Shown here piece by piece: positions 22,550 to 39,128 of a stretch of 64,000 nucleotides of DNA. This DNA comes from Hydractinia symbiolongicarpus. Lineage: Eukaryota > Cnidaria > Hydrozoa > Anthoathecata > Hydractiniidae. The DNA lies in the NCBI RefSeq assembly GCF_029227915.1, contig NC_079885.1, positions 22,135,001-22,199,000 of the forward strand, written 5' to 3'. The first letter of the stretch is position 1. Each line of letters begins with the position of its first letter. A model generated the notes under the pieces. The model saw nothing but the letters and a program-made list of their open reading frames with translations, was not told the DNA's origin and did not search any database. The translations under genes and the position numbers were made by a program.

Positions 22550-23645
22550 TAGGCTGCATTTTAAAAGTTAAAAACATTGAAAGAGCTTTCTTCCATATTC
22601 ATGTTCTTATAAAAAAAGAATGTCTATATATAAATAAAAAATAAAATATTTTACATATAGTATTCTCTAAAAAATAAAAGCTTTAACTTGTTGTCTTTGA
22701 AATTAATCTAGAAAATTTTGGACATTTTATGATATATACAAATTCTTTTATGTAACATTGAACTTTTGAATGTTTCAGAGTTTAGGCGTTATTCTTACTC
22801 TCTCGCTCAATTTGAAAATGCCGACGGTGGATGTTTTGATAAAGGCTGATCTGAAAAAGAAAAAACATTCAAAAAATGAGGAAAAATAATACAATTGGAT
22901 ACTTTTCCATACACAAAATATTTATCCCTCATTTTTACCCCCCATCTAATTTTAAAACCATCAGGAAAGATAACGTATATACATGACAGATATATACATG
23001 ATTTTATTCACAATGTTCACAACATATTTCACATGTAAGAAAGACTAATACAAAAATTATTATTAATTGTGAAAATATTTGATTTTTTTAGTTATACTTC
23101 TTCAAAAATTTGTACAACATCTGTAAACCACAATTTCGGTGAAATATCACCAGAAAGACGAAAAAACATTCTTTCTTGCAAGGTTAAAGGTCAGTTTTAT
23201 AGTAACTTCTAAATTTCAGCAGATTTTCCGCTTTTTCACCCTCAAGTGTTCTTTAATTGTATTATATAGCAATTGTAGACTCATCATTTTGTTCTTATAG
23301 TCTATGAAAGTATTTAAACATTAGCCTTTCTAATTCAATTTATTTCTTGTTAGCAAAAAATTCAACATGAACTACCATTTGCCTGCTCTAAGTTAGCAAA
23401 TCCGTTTCGTGGGCAATTTATATTTTGTTTGTGATTGTATGCTCCCATACACAAATCGTAGTTACATTTAGAGAGAAATTTATAAGAAAATGAGAATAAA
23501 ACTTATATATGTAAATTAAGTCACACCCAACTGCAATAAAACCCATGGCAAATACATGCCAACGTAAATCGGTAATTTTTTGTTAACACCTAGGTATTCG
23601 CCTCGGTCAATTGCAGTGTCGACGATGTCGTGAATTAGAAAGGCT
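22550..23645. other. Intergenic, nothing recognised
   Basis: AT-rich with no open frame of note and no repeat match that I could find inside the window. Confidence 0.45.
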
Positions 23646-23647
23646 AA

Positions 23648-27735
<4,088 letters not shown>

Positions 27736-27738
27736 ATT

Positions 27739-28920
27739 ATGGTACTTCGTACGACTATTTGCGGTATTGTGATCGGTTTTTCTTTATTTTGTTCAATCCT
27801 ACATTTGTTGGGGATACATCTATTAACACGGACGCGCTCATTACGAGTAAATCAACAGACGTACCTTATCCATATAAGTATTCTGGAAATGATAATCTCA
27901 ATAAATCAATCTATATTCCTTGGGATAAGTATCTTCATTACAAGCAACACTGGATTGTATTTTGAAATCTACGAGATTTTTGTTATGATACAAACTTGTG
28001 GAAATATATTTATTTGGGTTGGCTTGTTAGTTTTGTTAACGCTTGATCGATTTTTGGAGGTCTGGCTGAACATAAAGTATGAAGTACATATTACGGCAGT
28101 TTTTACTAAGAAACTGGTTTCCATATGCTATCTTGTTGGGTTTCTTTGTTTACTGGCGTCGTTATTGGTTAAGTTCCTAACACAGTGGGACCCAAATGTA
28201 TTTATGCAAAAGTATGCGTTTAGGATAATGATGTCATTAATGATTGTGATGTTTGTTTCAATGTATGCGTACATGTATCGAAAGTTACGGCAACCAATAA
28301 AACGTAAACAAACCAAAAGAAGGCTCAAAAAGGGGAAAACCTTACGATTAACTGCTTTTATACCATTTTGGATAATTATTACCTTTTTTCTTTTTGTTTG
28401 CCTGCCAGCATCTGTGCTAAATGCTTTGTTTTACGAGAGCGGCACTAATAAATTTACAAGTCCTTACTATCCACTTGTATTCCTTCTACTGGCTGTGGGT
28501 AACGCTGCAGATTTCTTAATTTACGTGTTCTTAATACCAGCAATCCGAAAAAAATTTATAAAACTTCTTTGCGGCTGTATTGTGAAAGAGAATCGAAAGA
28601 TTTTCTCAGCATCACCGATAAGTTCTCCATTAAGCCGCCGAACTATGTCTTCTATCTCATTACAGCCTAGTGTTATGCGTGGACACGCAAAGCTAAATGA
28701 CGAACATTCATCGTCCACATGCAATACTGCATCGACAACACTTACAAGAAGTTTATCCAGCGATAAAGGAATGCATTTATCTGCATGTAATAACTATGCG
28801 TTTTCACTTACGTCACTAGACAACTTATCATTGTCTCCGACGAGTATATTGCATGTAAACCATCCATTTTCAACTGGGTGTAGAGGAATACATTCTCAGG
28901 ATATTTTTAAAGATGCTTAG
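27739..28920 (+). CDS. Orphan class A GPCR (paralog 2), 393 aa
   Basis: Single exon; ATG at 27739 aligns with the start of the paralog (LRTTICG versus LRTAICL). Seven helices occupy residues about 5-285. Shared features are DRFLEVWLNIKYEVHIT at the end of TM3, FWIIITFFLFVCLP in TM6, TSPYYPLVFLLLAVGNAADF leading into TM7 and IYVFLIPAIRKKF at its end. NPxxY again lacks Pro. Loop 3 is short and very basic (KRKQTKRRLKKGK), as expected for G-protein contact. Unlike paralog 1 it has a Ser/Thr-rich cytoplasmic tail of about 110 residues (SASPISSPLSRRTMSSISL), a likely arrestin or kinase target. It is divergently oriented to paralog 1, 6.3 kb away. Ligand unknown. Confidence 0.9.
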   Translation: MVLRTTICGIVIGFSLFCSILHLLGIHLLTRTRSLRVNQQTYLIHISILEMIISINQSIFLGISIFITSNTGLYFEIYEIFVMIQTCGNIFIWVGLLVLLTLDRFLEVWLNIKYEVHITAVFTKKLVSICYLVGFLCLLASLLVKFLTQWDPNVFMQKYAFRIMMSLMIVMFVSMYAYMYRKLRQPIKRKQTKRRLKKGKTLRLTAFIPFWIIITFFLFVCLPASVLNALFYESGTNKFTSPYYPLVFLLLAVGNAADFLIYVFLIPAIRKKFIKLLCGCIVKENRKIFSASPISSPLSRRTMSSISLQPSVMRGHAKLNDEHSSSTCNTASTTLTRSLSSDKGMHLSACNNYAFSLTSLDNLSLSPTSILHVNHPFSTGCRGIHSQDIFKDA

Positions 28921-30180
28921 CGAGCGATGTATGTTTGTATGGAGCTAAATTGTATCAAAATTAATCGTTTTTGTGACGAATTATGTCTACTTTTTTCCAG
29001 ATATCCAAACACAAACCCCCCACCCCCCAACGACTAGCCTAAACTAAAGTAAAAAATTAATAGCCTTCTGAAGGATTTGAAAAAAATTTACCATTATAAT
29101 CTCTTTATTTTATGTTAAGGTAAAACATGTGCGTACAATCTATTTAGGTAAAAAACAGGCGTAATTGAGCTGCAATCGACTTCAAGACCTCGAGACGCAA
29201 CTGCAAGCTACCAGTCTTGACATTAAGTCTCCAACTATTGACAACATCATAATTAGTATTAGTAAAGTAAACAAATCACCAATGGTTTCATACGTTAGTC
29301 CTATTCGTACTGCAAAGTTTTTCGAGTTGAGTGAAATCAAAAAAGATTTCTGCTTGACGTTTCAAAGCATTACATATTTGAAAACTTTTTATAAGCCTAA
29401 AGGACTTGTTAGTAAGTTTATACTAAAATATAATATTTGACATCAAATTTTTCTATGAAACATGTCTTATATGCATTCAAAGTTGCATAGTTTTTGCTCA
29501 AATGTTCACATGGCTCCCTAACCTGGATGAGATTTAATTCATTCGTCTATGTTTGTGACATCTAAGCCAATGCTCTATCCGCTATAATTAGCATGCAGGT
29601 CAGTGTCATTGATGTACAACAATTAAGTTTGGCATCGTTTAAAAGCATTCTTATAAAATGAACACCGTGCTGGAAAGAGGAACAGTAGGTTTTAAAACGT
29701 TTGCGCGAATTGAGACAATTTTTAATGTGCCTATGTAAGATTCACGTGAAGCCATGCATAGCGAAAACACCTTAATAACGAAGTGTTTGTAACGTTACAC
29801 AGAAGCACTTTGAGGCTAACAGATTCTTAAGATTGTAGCTAGTAAATGCCTTACGGATAGAAAAGCTTCAAGGCGGCAATGAATGCCACTAAAAGGTATT
29901 TTTAAACGCTTAAGTGGCACGTTAAAAAATAAACTCCTTCTTTGTTGAACGATGCAACATCGAGTTTACTTTTTATGCTGACTGTTGCAACTAATAGCTT
30001 TTAAAACTGGTAGATGTATTTCAAGTCAACTAACATTAAATTACTTTAACCCCATTAATCGTCTGTTGAAAGCATATGATTCTATACACTATTTTGATCC
30101 ACATTTCAAGCTCAATGCAAAACATTTATAAATTTTTTATTTATAATTATCTTATAGAATGCACAATGATGATTTGTAAC
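28921..30180. other. Intergenic, with a tRNA-like relic
   Basis: A frame at 29165-29440 has no domain. Near 29540-29590 the minus strand reads GGATAGAGCATTGGCTTAGA, an A-box-like stretch, perhaps a SINE remnant. Nothing else recognised. Confidence 0.35.
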
Positions 30181-30182
30181 AA

Positions 30183-30312
30183 ACTAGTCGGTGGCCCGTA
30201 GATAAAAATTCACGGTTCGCCCGTCCTTTTTTACCGCATGTCGTGTGTGCCACTTCTGCGGTTACCATTTTGCGTGGCAGACAGACACACGTATACGGAT
30301 ATTACAATATAA
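30183..30312 (-). repeat. Hairpin repeat monomer at the retrotransposon boundary
   Basis: ACTAGTCGGTGGCCCGTAGA, then CACGGTTCGCCCGTCC, GGTTACCATTTTGCGTGGCA and TATACGGATATTACAATATA. It lies about 75 bases before the first recognisable gag codons. Confidence 0.8.
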
Positions 30313-30386
30313 ATGGTTATGTGAGATCTTTTCATAAAATCAAAGGATTAAATATTTTCGTGGCAGTTACCTAACAATAGACCTTT

Positions 30387-31110
30387 GTGGTGGAGGGAGG
30401 TTTTTGTAGAAGATTCAAGAATTTATGTCTGGCGCTCAATGTTGCGGATGATAAGCAAAAACCGGCTATGTTATTGAATTACGTTGGGGAAGAAGTATAC
30501 GATATTTACGATAGTTCATTAGTTCCTGGCACCGATGAAACACTAGATAACGCATTTGAATTATTTGACACACATTTCAACCCGAAAACGAACGTAAGCT
30601 ATGAAATTTATATATATAGATCAATGATACAGCGTGAAGAAGAAACCATCCAACAATATTTTATCAGACTGAAGCAACAAGCCCAAAAATGTGAATTTGG
30701 AGCAGCACTCGATACCGAGCTAATACGTCAACTCGAACTCTCAGCAACAAGTAACAAACTGAGAAGATACTCATTCAGAAATCCTACCTTAACTCTAGCT
30801 CAGTTCCTAGTTTACGCAAAAACATTAGAAGACACAAACACCCAAGCTATTTTAGTGGAAAAAAGCGACCAAAAGGATATTACACAAATCAAACAGGAAG
30901 AACTCAACCGCATCGACCGATCAAAGGAAATCACACCGGGTAAGAAAAACTTTAATCTGCATAGACAATCTTCAAAAATATGCTTTTACTGCGGTGGCTA
31001 ATATCCACACCAAAATAAATGCACAGCAACTAGTAAAACCTGTAGTAATTGCCACAAAATCGGACATTTTGCGAGAGTGTGTCGTTCCACAAGCGCAAGC
31101 TTGTACCGCA
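30387..31110 (+). pseudogene. gag remnant with zinc knuckle
   Basis: About 204 codons of capsid-like sequence (FKNLCLALNV, then EETIQQYFIRLKQQAQKCEF) are followed by a nucleocapsid with paired zinc knuckles: CFYCGG at 30980 and CSNCHKIGHFARVC near 31040-31083. A stop codon at about 30999 interrupts the first knuckle. The N-terminus of the capsid is missing. The capsid style matches Ty3/gypsy Gag, in which one polyprotein packages the RNA. Confidence 0.85.
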
Positions 31111-31149
31111 GCTATTCTAGACGCAACCCCAGGCCACTAAACAACGTCG

Positions 31150-34070
31150 ATGTCGATACGTCCGACGAAGAGCAAGTCGCGCGGTTGTTTTCAATCCACT
31201 CTCCTGTTTTCAGCATTGCAAAGTTACATTGCCGTGTAAAAATCGAAAAATTTCCTGTCAGTGTTCTGATCGATTCCGGTTCTGCAATAAATGTTTTAAA
31301 CATGACTACTTTTAACGCTTTTAAAAGACAGTTCAACGGAAAGTTGAGACTGAGAAAAACAGATACGAAAATTATCACATACGGGGCGGAAGAACCATTA
31401 ATATCCCTAATAGGGGTTGTCACGATGTTAGTGGAATCAGGTCAGAAATTTCTAACAACAGAATTTTATGTTATTGACACTCATCACAGAAATTTATAAT
31501 CAGGCGAAAGTGCGCTCAGTTTGCAGTTAATCCAGTTGCCACCCGTTGCAAACATCAAAGAAATTTAGCACATTTCAAAAGATCAAAAGCCACCTGAGAA
31601 TGTACCGAAGCGCCTCCAATCTCTAGTACAGCAGCATCAGGACACGCTATTCAGCGGCAAAATAGGCCAACTCAAAGATCAAGAGGTGAAGTTTCACATT
31701 AACAAAAACGTAGTCCCAGTCGCTCAGAGAGAAAGAAGAATTCCATTCGCCCTACCTAAGAAAGTTCAACAAGAAATTGAACGACTCGAAGAGTTAGACA
31801 TCATAGAAGACGTAACTGGCAAACCCAACCCGTGGTTGAGCCAGTTAGTAGTAGCACCGAAAGCCAATACCAGCGACGTTAGGCTATGTCTAGATATGCG
31901 AAATGCTAATACCGCGGTAACCTGCACAAGATACCCTACATCAACGGTCGATGATTTGCTCGTATAGCTTGAAGGAGCCACATGTTTTACCAAGCTAGAC
32001 ATGAATGCAGCATTTCATCAGCTGACCTTAAATGAAGACTCAAGATACATCACCTCATTTCAAACAGAAGACAAAATCAAAAGATACAAACGCCGCCAAT
32101 TCAGCATCAGAAGAGCTTCAACATGCCCTGCGTACAATTCTATCTGACATAAAAGGAGTCGCCAACATTGCTGATGACATCATCGTTTTCGGAACAAACA
32201 TTGAAGAACACGACAGCAATTTAAAAGCCGTTCTAGATAGATTAACAGGTAAGGGTTTAACTTTAAAGTTACAAAAATGTATTTTTTCGAAAGAAAACAT
32301 TGAATTTTACGGCTTTATTTTTAATGCGAATGGCATGAAGCCCAGTCCCTCTAAGGTAGATTCCCTTCAAAACTTAAAAAGACCCGAGAATCAAAAATCC
32401 GTACGCAGCTTTCTTGGATTATGCGATTACCTGAAACGTTTTATTCCAAACTTTAGCACAAAACTCACCCGCTAAGAAAATTGCTCAAACAAAACGCCGA
32501 ATTTATTTGGACCGAAGACTGCGAAAGCTCATTCCAGGCTCTCAAAAGCGCCATCACAACCGACTCGTGTGTAACTTATTTCGATAACGAAAAAGAAACT
32601 ATTATTTATTGCGATGCAAGCAAAGAGGGAGTTTCAGCAATTTTGTTACAAAAAACGCCTGGGCACCAAAGATGCTAAAGTTATCAGCTATTCATCAAGA
32701 TCACTCACGGAAACAGAACAAAAATATCGCAAATGGAGCGCGAATGTCTCAGTATCAAATATGCATGTGAACGCAATCGCCTTTACCTGCTGGGGAGAAA
32801 ATTCGTTATCTACAACGATCATAAACCGATTGTAACCTTACTACAAAAACCGCTGTCCACTCAACCACTACGCATCGAAAACATGCTTCTGAGTATCCAA
32901 GGTTACCAATTCGATTTAAAACATGCCAAGAGCGAATACAACATCTGATTATTGTAGCCGTCACCTTGTCTCAAAAAGTCTTCCGTCCAAAAAAAATGAG
33001 AGATACGTAAACTTTATCTCCGATATATCCACACCCAACGCGATCACTCTGGATCTAATAAAAACCGAAACCGAGAAAGACGAATTCTTGCAATGCCTGA
33101 TGACCTTAGTTTTAGAACGTTACTGGCATATTTTAAACGAAATTGATAAGCATCCACATCTTAAAAACGTCAACTCCACCCACCTGAAGTTGTTTAGCAA
33201 ATTCAAACAAGAACTGACAGTCACCGCTGACCGAAAGGTTATACTAAAGGGATCCCGTATTGTACTGCCCGCTTCTTTACACAAAATCTCAGTTATGCTC
33301 GCTCACTCCGGGCACCAGGTCTAACCAAAACTAAAGCCCTAATGCGATCAAAAGTATACTTTATAGGTATGGACGAACTTATCGAAACGAGAATAACAAA
33401 CTGCGTAGCATGCCAAGCAACAACATCAAACAGGAAATACGAGCCCGTAAAATCAACACCCATACCCCCACCCTTGGCATACCGTACACGTGGAATTCCT
33501 AGGCCCACCTCCCAACGGATACTACATTTTAGTCTTTATGGATTGCAAATCGAAATTCCCAAATCGGGTTTCTAAAAAGCACCAATTCTGCAGCCGTCAT
33601 TAAACTTTTTGAAAGAACATTTAGCCTATTTGGTTACCCGAACAAACTAGTTAGTGACAACGGACCACCATTCAAATCTTTCGAAATCTGTAAATACATG
33701 AAAGAAAAAGGAATTACGCATCGCAGGATCACACCATACTGGCCTCAAGCCAATGGTCAGGTCGAACGCTTTATGGGACCACTAGCAAACAGTCTCAGAA
33801 AAGCCTCCATTGAAAACCGATACTGGCAAATCGCATGCTACAACTTCCTGCTATCTTATCGTACTACACCTCACAGTACAACCAATGTCGCTCCGGCGGA
33901 CATGATGTTCAACCGTAAAATCAAAACGACTTTACCTGACTGGACAAATCACGTTGACGTAAATACTGAGGATTTAGCTACTGACCACATCCATAAATCG
34001 CAACGCATGTTTAACGAAGATACACCAACGAGGCGGAAAACACCTTCAAAATCGGCGACCAGGTACTAGT
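31150..34070 (+). pseudogene. pol remnant: protease, RT, RNase H, integrase
   Basis: The protease active site VLIDSGSAIN is at about 31262. RT spans about 31686-32475, with LDMRNAN, FTKLDMNAAFHQL and the catalytic ADDIIVFG near 32170. A segment between the third RT block and ADDI is garbled or missing. RNase H is marked by IIYCDASKEG near 32605 and IYNDHKPIVTLL near 32810. Integrase has the CVACQAT zinc ligand near 33403, MDCKSKF, LVSDNGPPF near 33650 and GQVERF near 33760 as the DDE triad. Stops or shifts occur near 31497, 31565, 31965, 32040, 32475, 32675, 32948, 33322 and 33573. These breaks make it non-functional. Confidence 0.88.
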
Positions 34071-34079
34071 ACGACTACC

Positions 34080-34401
34080 CTACCGAGATAAATTTAGCAC
34101 AAAATTCGATCCGCATCCATACATCATCACACAAAAAAACCACTCCATGATCACCGCAACCGCTACCGACAACTCTCATACTATCACACGAAATAGTACA
34201 CACTTTTAACCATTGCCTAAAACGGCACCACTACCACATTTCCAACAAGGAGGAGCAGATATTGAGGAAGAAGACGAAAACAATGAAGAAGAACAACCAA
34301 GCGGAAGCAGCCACACAAACGAACCCACCGTCATCCCACGTCCTCGAAAACAATACCCTAAGAGACGCATGAGACCAATAGAACAATGGAGAAAATACTA
34401 G
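34080..34401 (+). pseudogene. Integrase C-terminal tail remnant
   Basis: LVRLPYRDKFSTKFDP is a GPY/F-like module after the integrase core. It is followed, past a stop, by an acidic then basic tail (EEEDENNEEEQPSGSS, PRKQYPKRRMRP) ending at 34401, just before the polypurine tract. It probably formed the end of the pol polyprotein. Confidence 0.65.
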
Positions 34402-34456
34402 CAGTAGATTTAGTTAACAGAACTGCACATGACATATAAATGAAGAAAGGGGGAGA

Positions 34457-34562
34457 TGTCATATTGCCAACCTGGTGCATACCAAGTGGCCAACTTGGTA
34501 TGCACACTATGAACAATAAGAGCACACTTTTGTAAATATTGAGTTAGAGAAGATTACGCTCT
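34457..34562 (+). repeat. Partial 3' LTR
   Basis: Begins TGTCATATTGCC directly after the polypurine tract, contains a near-palindrome (CCAAGTGGCCAACTTGG) and is cut by a hairpin-repeat fragment. No second copy in the window confirms its limits. Confidence 0.55.
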
Positions 34563-34564
34563 GA

Positions 34565-37500
34565 ATATAAAACTCCACGGGCTTTATCGACTAGTATGTT
34601 ATAATGAACTAGATGTCAAAAGACGTATTTTTCTATTTGACTCATCAACACCGTCATATATTACGTCATATATTATATCAACACCGTCATATATTATGTC
34701 AAAAAAAAAAAATAGATGGTTTACAACTCTCGTGTCCGTTTTTGTGACGGTAGGACACGTGAGTATTTAGAAAGTATACAGAAGTATCTTAGTCATTAAC
34801 GGCAAAGAACGAAATGACATCTATTCAAAGAGTCATATCTATTATGTCACTCAGCTTTCTAAGCAAAGATAGTAGGTGCAAGTAGCGACGAGAAAATCCC
34901 AGGGGGGTTTTCCGACGGGGAGATTCCCATGGATTTTTTCAACGGGCTTCCAGTCAATTACTTTTTATACTTGTAGATTTTGTCAGATAAAATTTGGTAA
35001 ATTCAAATTGATCATTCTCCTACCGACAAGGGAATTACACATTGCTTGTTATCTTATTAACATTGAAAGGCAAACATTTCTCAAAAAGTGAAGCAACTTG
35101 TGTAAGTAACAAAGCTATCCTGAAGTGAGTAAATAAAAAAGCAGAAAAACCAAAAACCAAAGAGATATAAATACAGCAATGGTTTCCAAGATTCGGCTTA
35201 ATGACGTTTTAGAAACCATGTGTAAGATTTATACACGACAAACATAATCAAAACAAAAGTTTGATTTTAATTGGCGCACAAGCCTGACTATGCAAGCAAA
35301 ACCCCCTTGTTACGTATTATTTCGAATCTTAAGGCCTCATTAATTCATTTCCCATGACTACCCAAAATATGAAAAAAGATATTAAAAAACCATTTATTTA
35401 GCACACAAGATAACAATTGTAGTACCTTTGCGTAAGTCCAGAGGCAAGAAACAAATTCAAGATGTAGATCAAGCACTAAAATATCCGTAATACAAAAAAA
35501 TTAAAACCACTCTAAAATTATAGTATAACTGACAAAAATCAGTTTTTTTCCAAAAGAATTTATTTATTTATTAACTGCTTATCTTTTTATCAACAAAGGT
35601 AATCATCTAAGAAACAAAACTCGTCATTTTTCTGTTTTTAAATTAGCGGGTTGAATTCTAATAAGTAGCAGAAAACACTTCCACAACAAAGCAGAATTTA
35701 ATTTATCAACCTCGTTTCAGGGGATTTTGCTTTTTTCTCATATCAGGAAGAAATCCCTAGGAACGAGGGTGCTCAAGTGACTTGCTTCTCAGACAGAAAA
35801 AGAAGTTAGAATAGACAATGTATTAAGCGCTCCCTTCCTTTCAAGCACCCTCTCCTGTGGAGAGCCCTTCTTGAATAAGTATTCCGCGGCATATTCGATT
35901 TCTAACATTGCAGACTAAATATTACAAGGCTTTTTTTAAAAAAAGTCATCTGAAGATTGTATAAAAAGAAAAAAATATCATGTGAACGAGGCTGAGATAC
36001 TGGGATATATATATACTAAGAAATAATAATTGGATAATTAATTAATTGTTTAATTAATTTTTGACCTGACGTAGATAATGCGATGAACTTTGACCCAGAT
36101 TACATTACCATAATCATGATCTACTTTTGACATCAGCTTATTAACCTGAAAGCTCAGCAGTTTTTCTCTGACTTTCAAAATAAAATTCTAGGAACTTACT
36201 GCTCTAACGAAAGTACTATTGTCAGGACCAAATCATGACTAAATATTTGCAACAAAGCCCTTTCTTTTGCTGAAATAGATAAATAACTAGCAAAATAAAT
36301 AAATAAATGAGATATGACAACAAATAGGACTGTTGACACTATGGTATTATTTATCCATGTAAGATATGCCTTATCAAACGGAAAGAAAATTAGGGAAAAG
36401 CCATACTAATGTTAAGGATGAAATGATTGAAAGTTTTCCTCGACTAACTAACTTTACTGCTGGTCAATGTTTTCATTAAAATGTTTAATTCTGCTCCTAC
36501 GTAAGTCAATCAGCTAGTTCTCATATTAAATAAAGAAATTTAATTACATGAGAGGGAAAGATAACAAGAAAGAATTTACATAAAAAGCTCTGGGGATGAG
36601 AAATGCAAATTGGTATGTATTATTTTTAAATGAGAGAAAACTTTTGTCGAGGAAAGCGAATTAATTTTATCATGGGGGTTTCTATGTATCGGTGACTAAA
36701 ATTTTCCCTGCTTGTTAATGTTCCGACTAACCTAAAACCCGATTTTTTCCCCCGACAAGTTAAATACTTTTTTTTGTTTCTTTTTTTATATGCAACCTCT
36801 TTCCAAGGCTTCTTTTTCGCTTTTCTGATAAGATGAGTACCGTAGGTTTTCGCTACAGAGTATTTAATGTTTCATGAAAACATTCATTATTCTATCCATC
36901 CAACCTCGTTCCCAGGGCTTTTTGTCTCTTCCTGATAATCACAAGCATTTTGATTTGTTGGCGCTTGGCGTGTAGCAGTTGTAGACATCCCAACTTTCAC
37001 CTACATCTAGACATTTTTTTCTTCAAAGAACCTGGTTTCTATGCACATAGTTTATTTTGATTTTAATTTGATTCCGCGTCTCAACATTGATCACCATAAC
37101 GAAAGAAATGAATGTTATTTCAAAATCAAATTTTCTGTTTCGTTAATATCCGTTAGTATGGATTCCCATTGGTGTTATTGGTTGATTTTCCATCAAACGA
37201 CCAAGTAAACAAAAGGGAAATATAGGAATTAATTTTCGTGAGGTTTTTGCTATATTTTTGAAAATTTTCAAATCCTTTCAAGAGAACAGAAATTAATTTT
37301 TGGTTATTAATTGTACGAATTGATCCCAGCAAAAAGTAATCCCTTTTTGAAGCATATCCTTTCTACCAACTCTGCACATTTAAAAATCTTCAAAGCAAAG
37401 TCGCCTTCCCTTATCCTTTGTATATTTGTTCCGTTATTTTGTTGAACAGTTGTTTAACTCCTTGTAAAGTAGTATTCACTTGTTTTCACTTCAAGGCAAG

Positions 37501-37850
37501 TTTCACTTCCCGTTTATAATAATCATATCTAAACTTTCTGTTTTGAAAAACGCGATGTTCATAACACAACTTCGATCTCAGGGCTCTTCTTCTGTTTGGG
37601 ACGAGGATGTTTGATAATATATGTAAAATTTTAAAAAGAAACTACGGAAGGGGTTGTGCAGGGGAAGTTGCCATCCGCATAAAGCGGATATGGTAAAAAA
37701 AAACTTTCCAACTCATAAATATTTATCTTTCTAATTACTAAACTTATTTTCTAAATAATAAAAAGAGAATTAAAAAAGAATAAAATTGTTTGATTTTTTC
37801 CCACACATAAATATAGAAGAATTCAACGTGTTATCATTTTAACAAGCGTT
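34565..37850. other. Intergenic rich in repeat scraps
   Basis: CGTCATATATTA units repeat three times at 34643-34700. A hairpin-repeat scrap lies at 34900-34960. Single ends of the AACCTCG family are near 35709 (with a reversed end at 35755), 36789, 36902 and 37560. I found no gene in these 3.3 kb. Confidence 0.5.
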
Positions 37851-37851
37851 C

Positions 37852-38182
37852 ATTAGATAACCATATTCGTTACCAAATTTCGCGCGAATACAGTTTCCTG
37901 CAGCGGTCAAAAAAAATTATTTCGCGCCTATTGACTTTTTTACAATAGCATAATGAACGTATTTCGCGCGAGTTTAAATTTCCCTTTCCCTCAAAAAAAG
38001 CAAGTAAAATATAGTTAAATTCCGAGTTTTACACAAATTATTGATATAACTATTATATATACCGTAGTATTAGGTTTTTCGCGCGTGATAATTTTCGCGC
38101 GAAAGGTTTCGCACACAATCCCTGTACTAAATTTCAGGCAACGACGTTAGCGCGCGAAAATTACGAATAAGGTATTAATTCC
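37852..38182. mobile_element. MITE-like element with TTTCGCGCGAA ends
   Basis: The left end reads TATTCGTTACCAAATTTCGC and the right end, on the other strand, TTATTCGTAATTTTCGCGCG. They form imperfect inverted ends about 330 bases apart. Six CGCGCGAA-type clusters lie between them, striking in such AT-rich DNA. There is no coding capacity. Confidence 0.55.
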
Positions 38183-38189
38183 CAAAACA

Positions 38190-39125
38190 AACGTTGCTTC
38201 ATTTATACTAATAAAATTTACAATTGAAATACTACCTACCTAAAGATTTGGAAGGCGTGGATTTGATTTAGCGAGATTGAGCAATTTTTTCAACCTATGC
38301 TAAATAAAGTAAAATTCCTCCAAGAAATTGAAAAACGAATTTTGCTGACAAAAAAAAAAGTTTAAGTCAAATGAGCGATGAATAATGAACTCGATATATA
38401 TTGCATTAGGAAAGTTTTGTTTTTACAAACTACACTCTCCACTAAATTTAATCATCGCCAAGTATTTTCTACAAAAAAAATTAAAGTCAAGGAAAATGCT
38501 GAGTGTACGACACTATGACACAAAATAGGAGATAAACACATTCCCGATAAACATTTCATATTTACATATATTTTCAGATCAGTCTGAATATCTTTTAATT
38601 TAAAGAATTTCTGAAATTTCAGGCCACAGCCGGGTTTAATACCTTTAAATACTTTTAAGCAAGCTATCTGTCAATCTACCAATCTACTTTTCCATTTCTT
38701 TTTGGGAGTTAGCAGTGAAAAGTACCTATGACCTCAGCCTCAAACTTGACAGATTTAGGGGGTCTCATTCATCTTACATTATCACCTCTTTCCTACAAAA
38801 TAAAAATGTAAATTGCGGAGGGGTGTACCATCCTAGATAATACATTTCATTTCTTGTAACATACAGTCAGAAACTTTTCTCTGTGCTATGAAATTAATTC
38901 TTGCTGAAATAAAACATAACAATGGCATTAAAAAAAAAGATAAAAAATTTTACATTTTAGAGTGAACATAACATAACAATACACAAATAAAAATTATGGG
39001 AAATAGTAAATAAAAGTATATTAGAAGCGTTTAAAATATAGCGTCGACTATATATACAACATTTCTACATTCCGTGCAATTTTTACATCGATAATAACAG
39101 TACAAAAACCCCGGAAGAATAAGAA
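38190..39125. other. 3' flank of the IRF gene, nothing recognised
   Basis: AT-rich; presumably includes the 3' UTR of the minus-strand IRF, but I cannot place its poly(A) site with confidence. Confidence 0.4.
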
Positions 39126-39128
39126 CGC

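Larger units (their letters stand above)
30387..34560 (+). mobile_element. Ty3/gypsy LTR retrotransposon, 5'-truncated and inactive
   Basis: Gag, protease, reverse transcriptase, RNase H and integrase follow in the Ty3/gypsy order, with integrase last. A polypurine tract (AAGAAAGGGGGAGA) ends at 34456 and is followed by TGTCATATTGCC, the likely start of the 3' LTR. That LTR has a TATA-like GAATATAAAAC near 34563, where a hairpin-repeat fragment (CTCCACGGGCTTTATCGACT) begins. I find no matching 5' LTR before 30387 and gag lacks its beginning. At least eight stops or frameshifts break the frames. It is an old host retrotransposon copy, not an active one. Confidence 0.9.

Noticed and set aside
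30387-34456. An intact or recently active retroelement
   Set aside because: Multiple stops and frameshifts across gag and pol, a missing start of gag and no 5' LTR in view.
37852-38182. E2F-site regulatory cluster
   Set aside because: The inverted ends and repeat-like spacing fit a MITE better than an enhancer; kept only as a low-interest finding.
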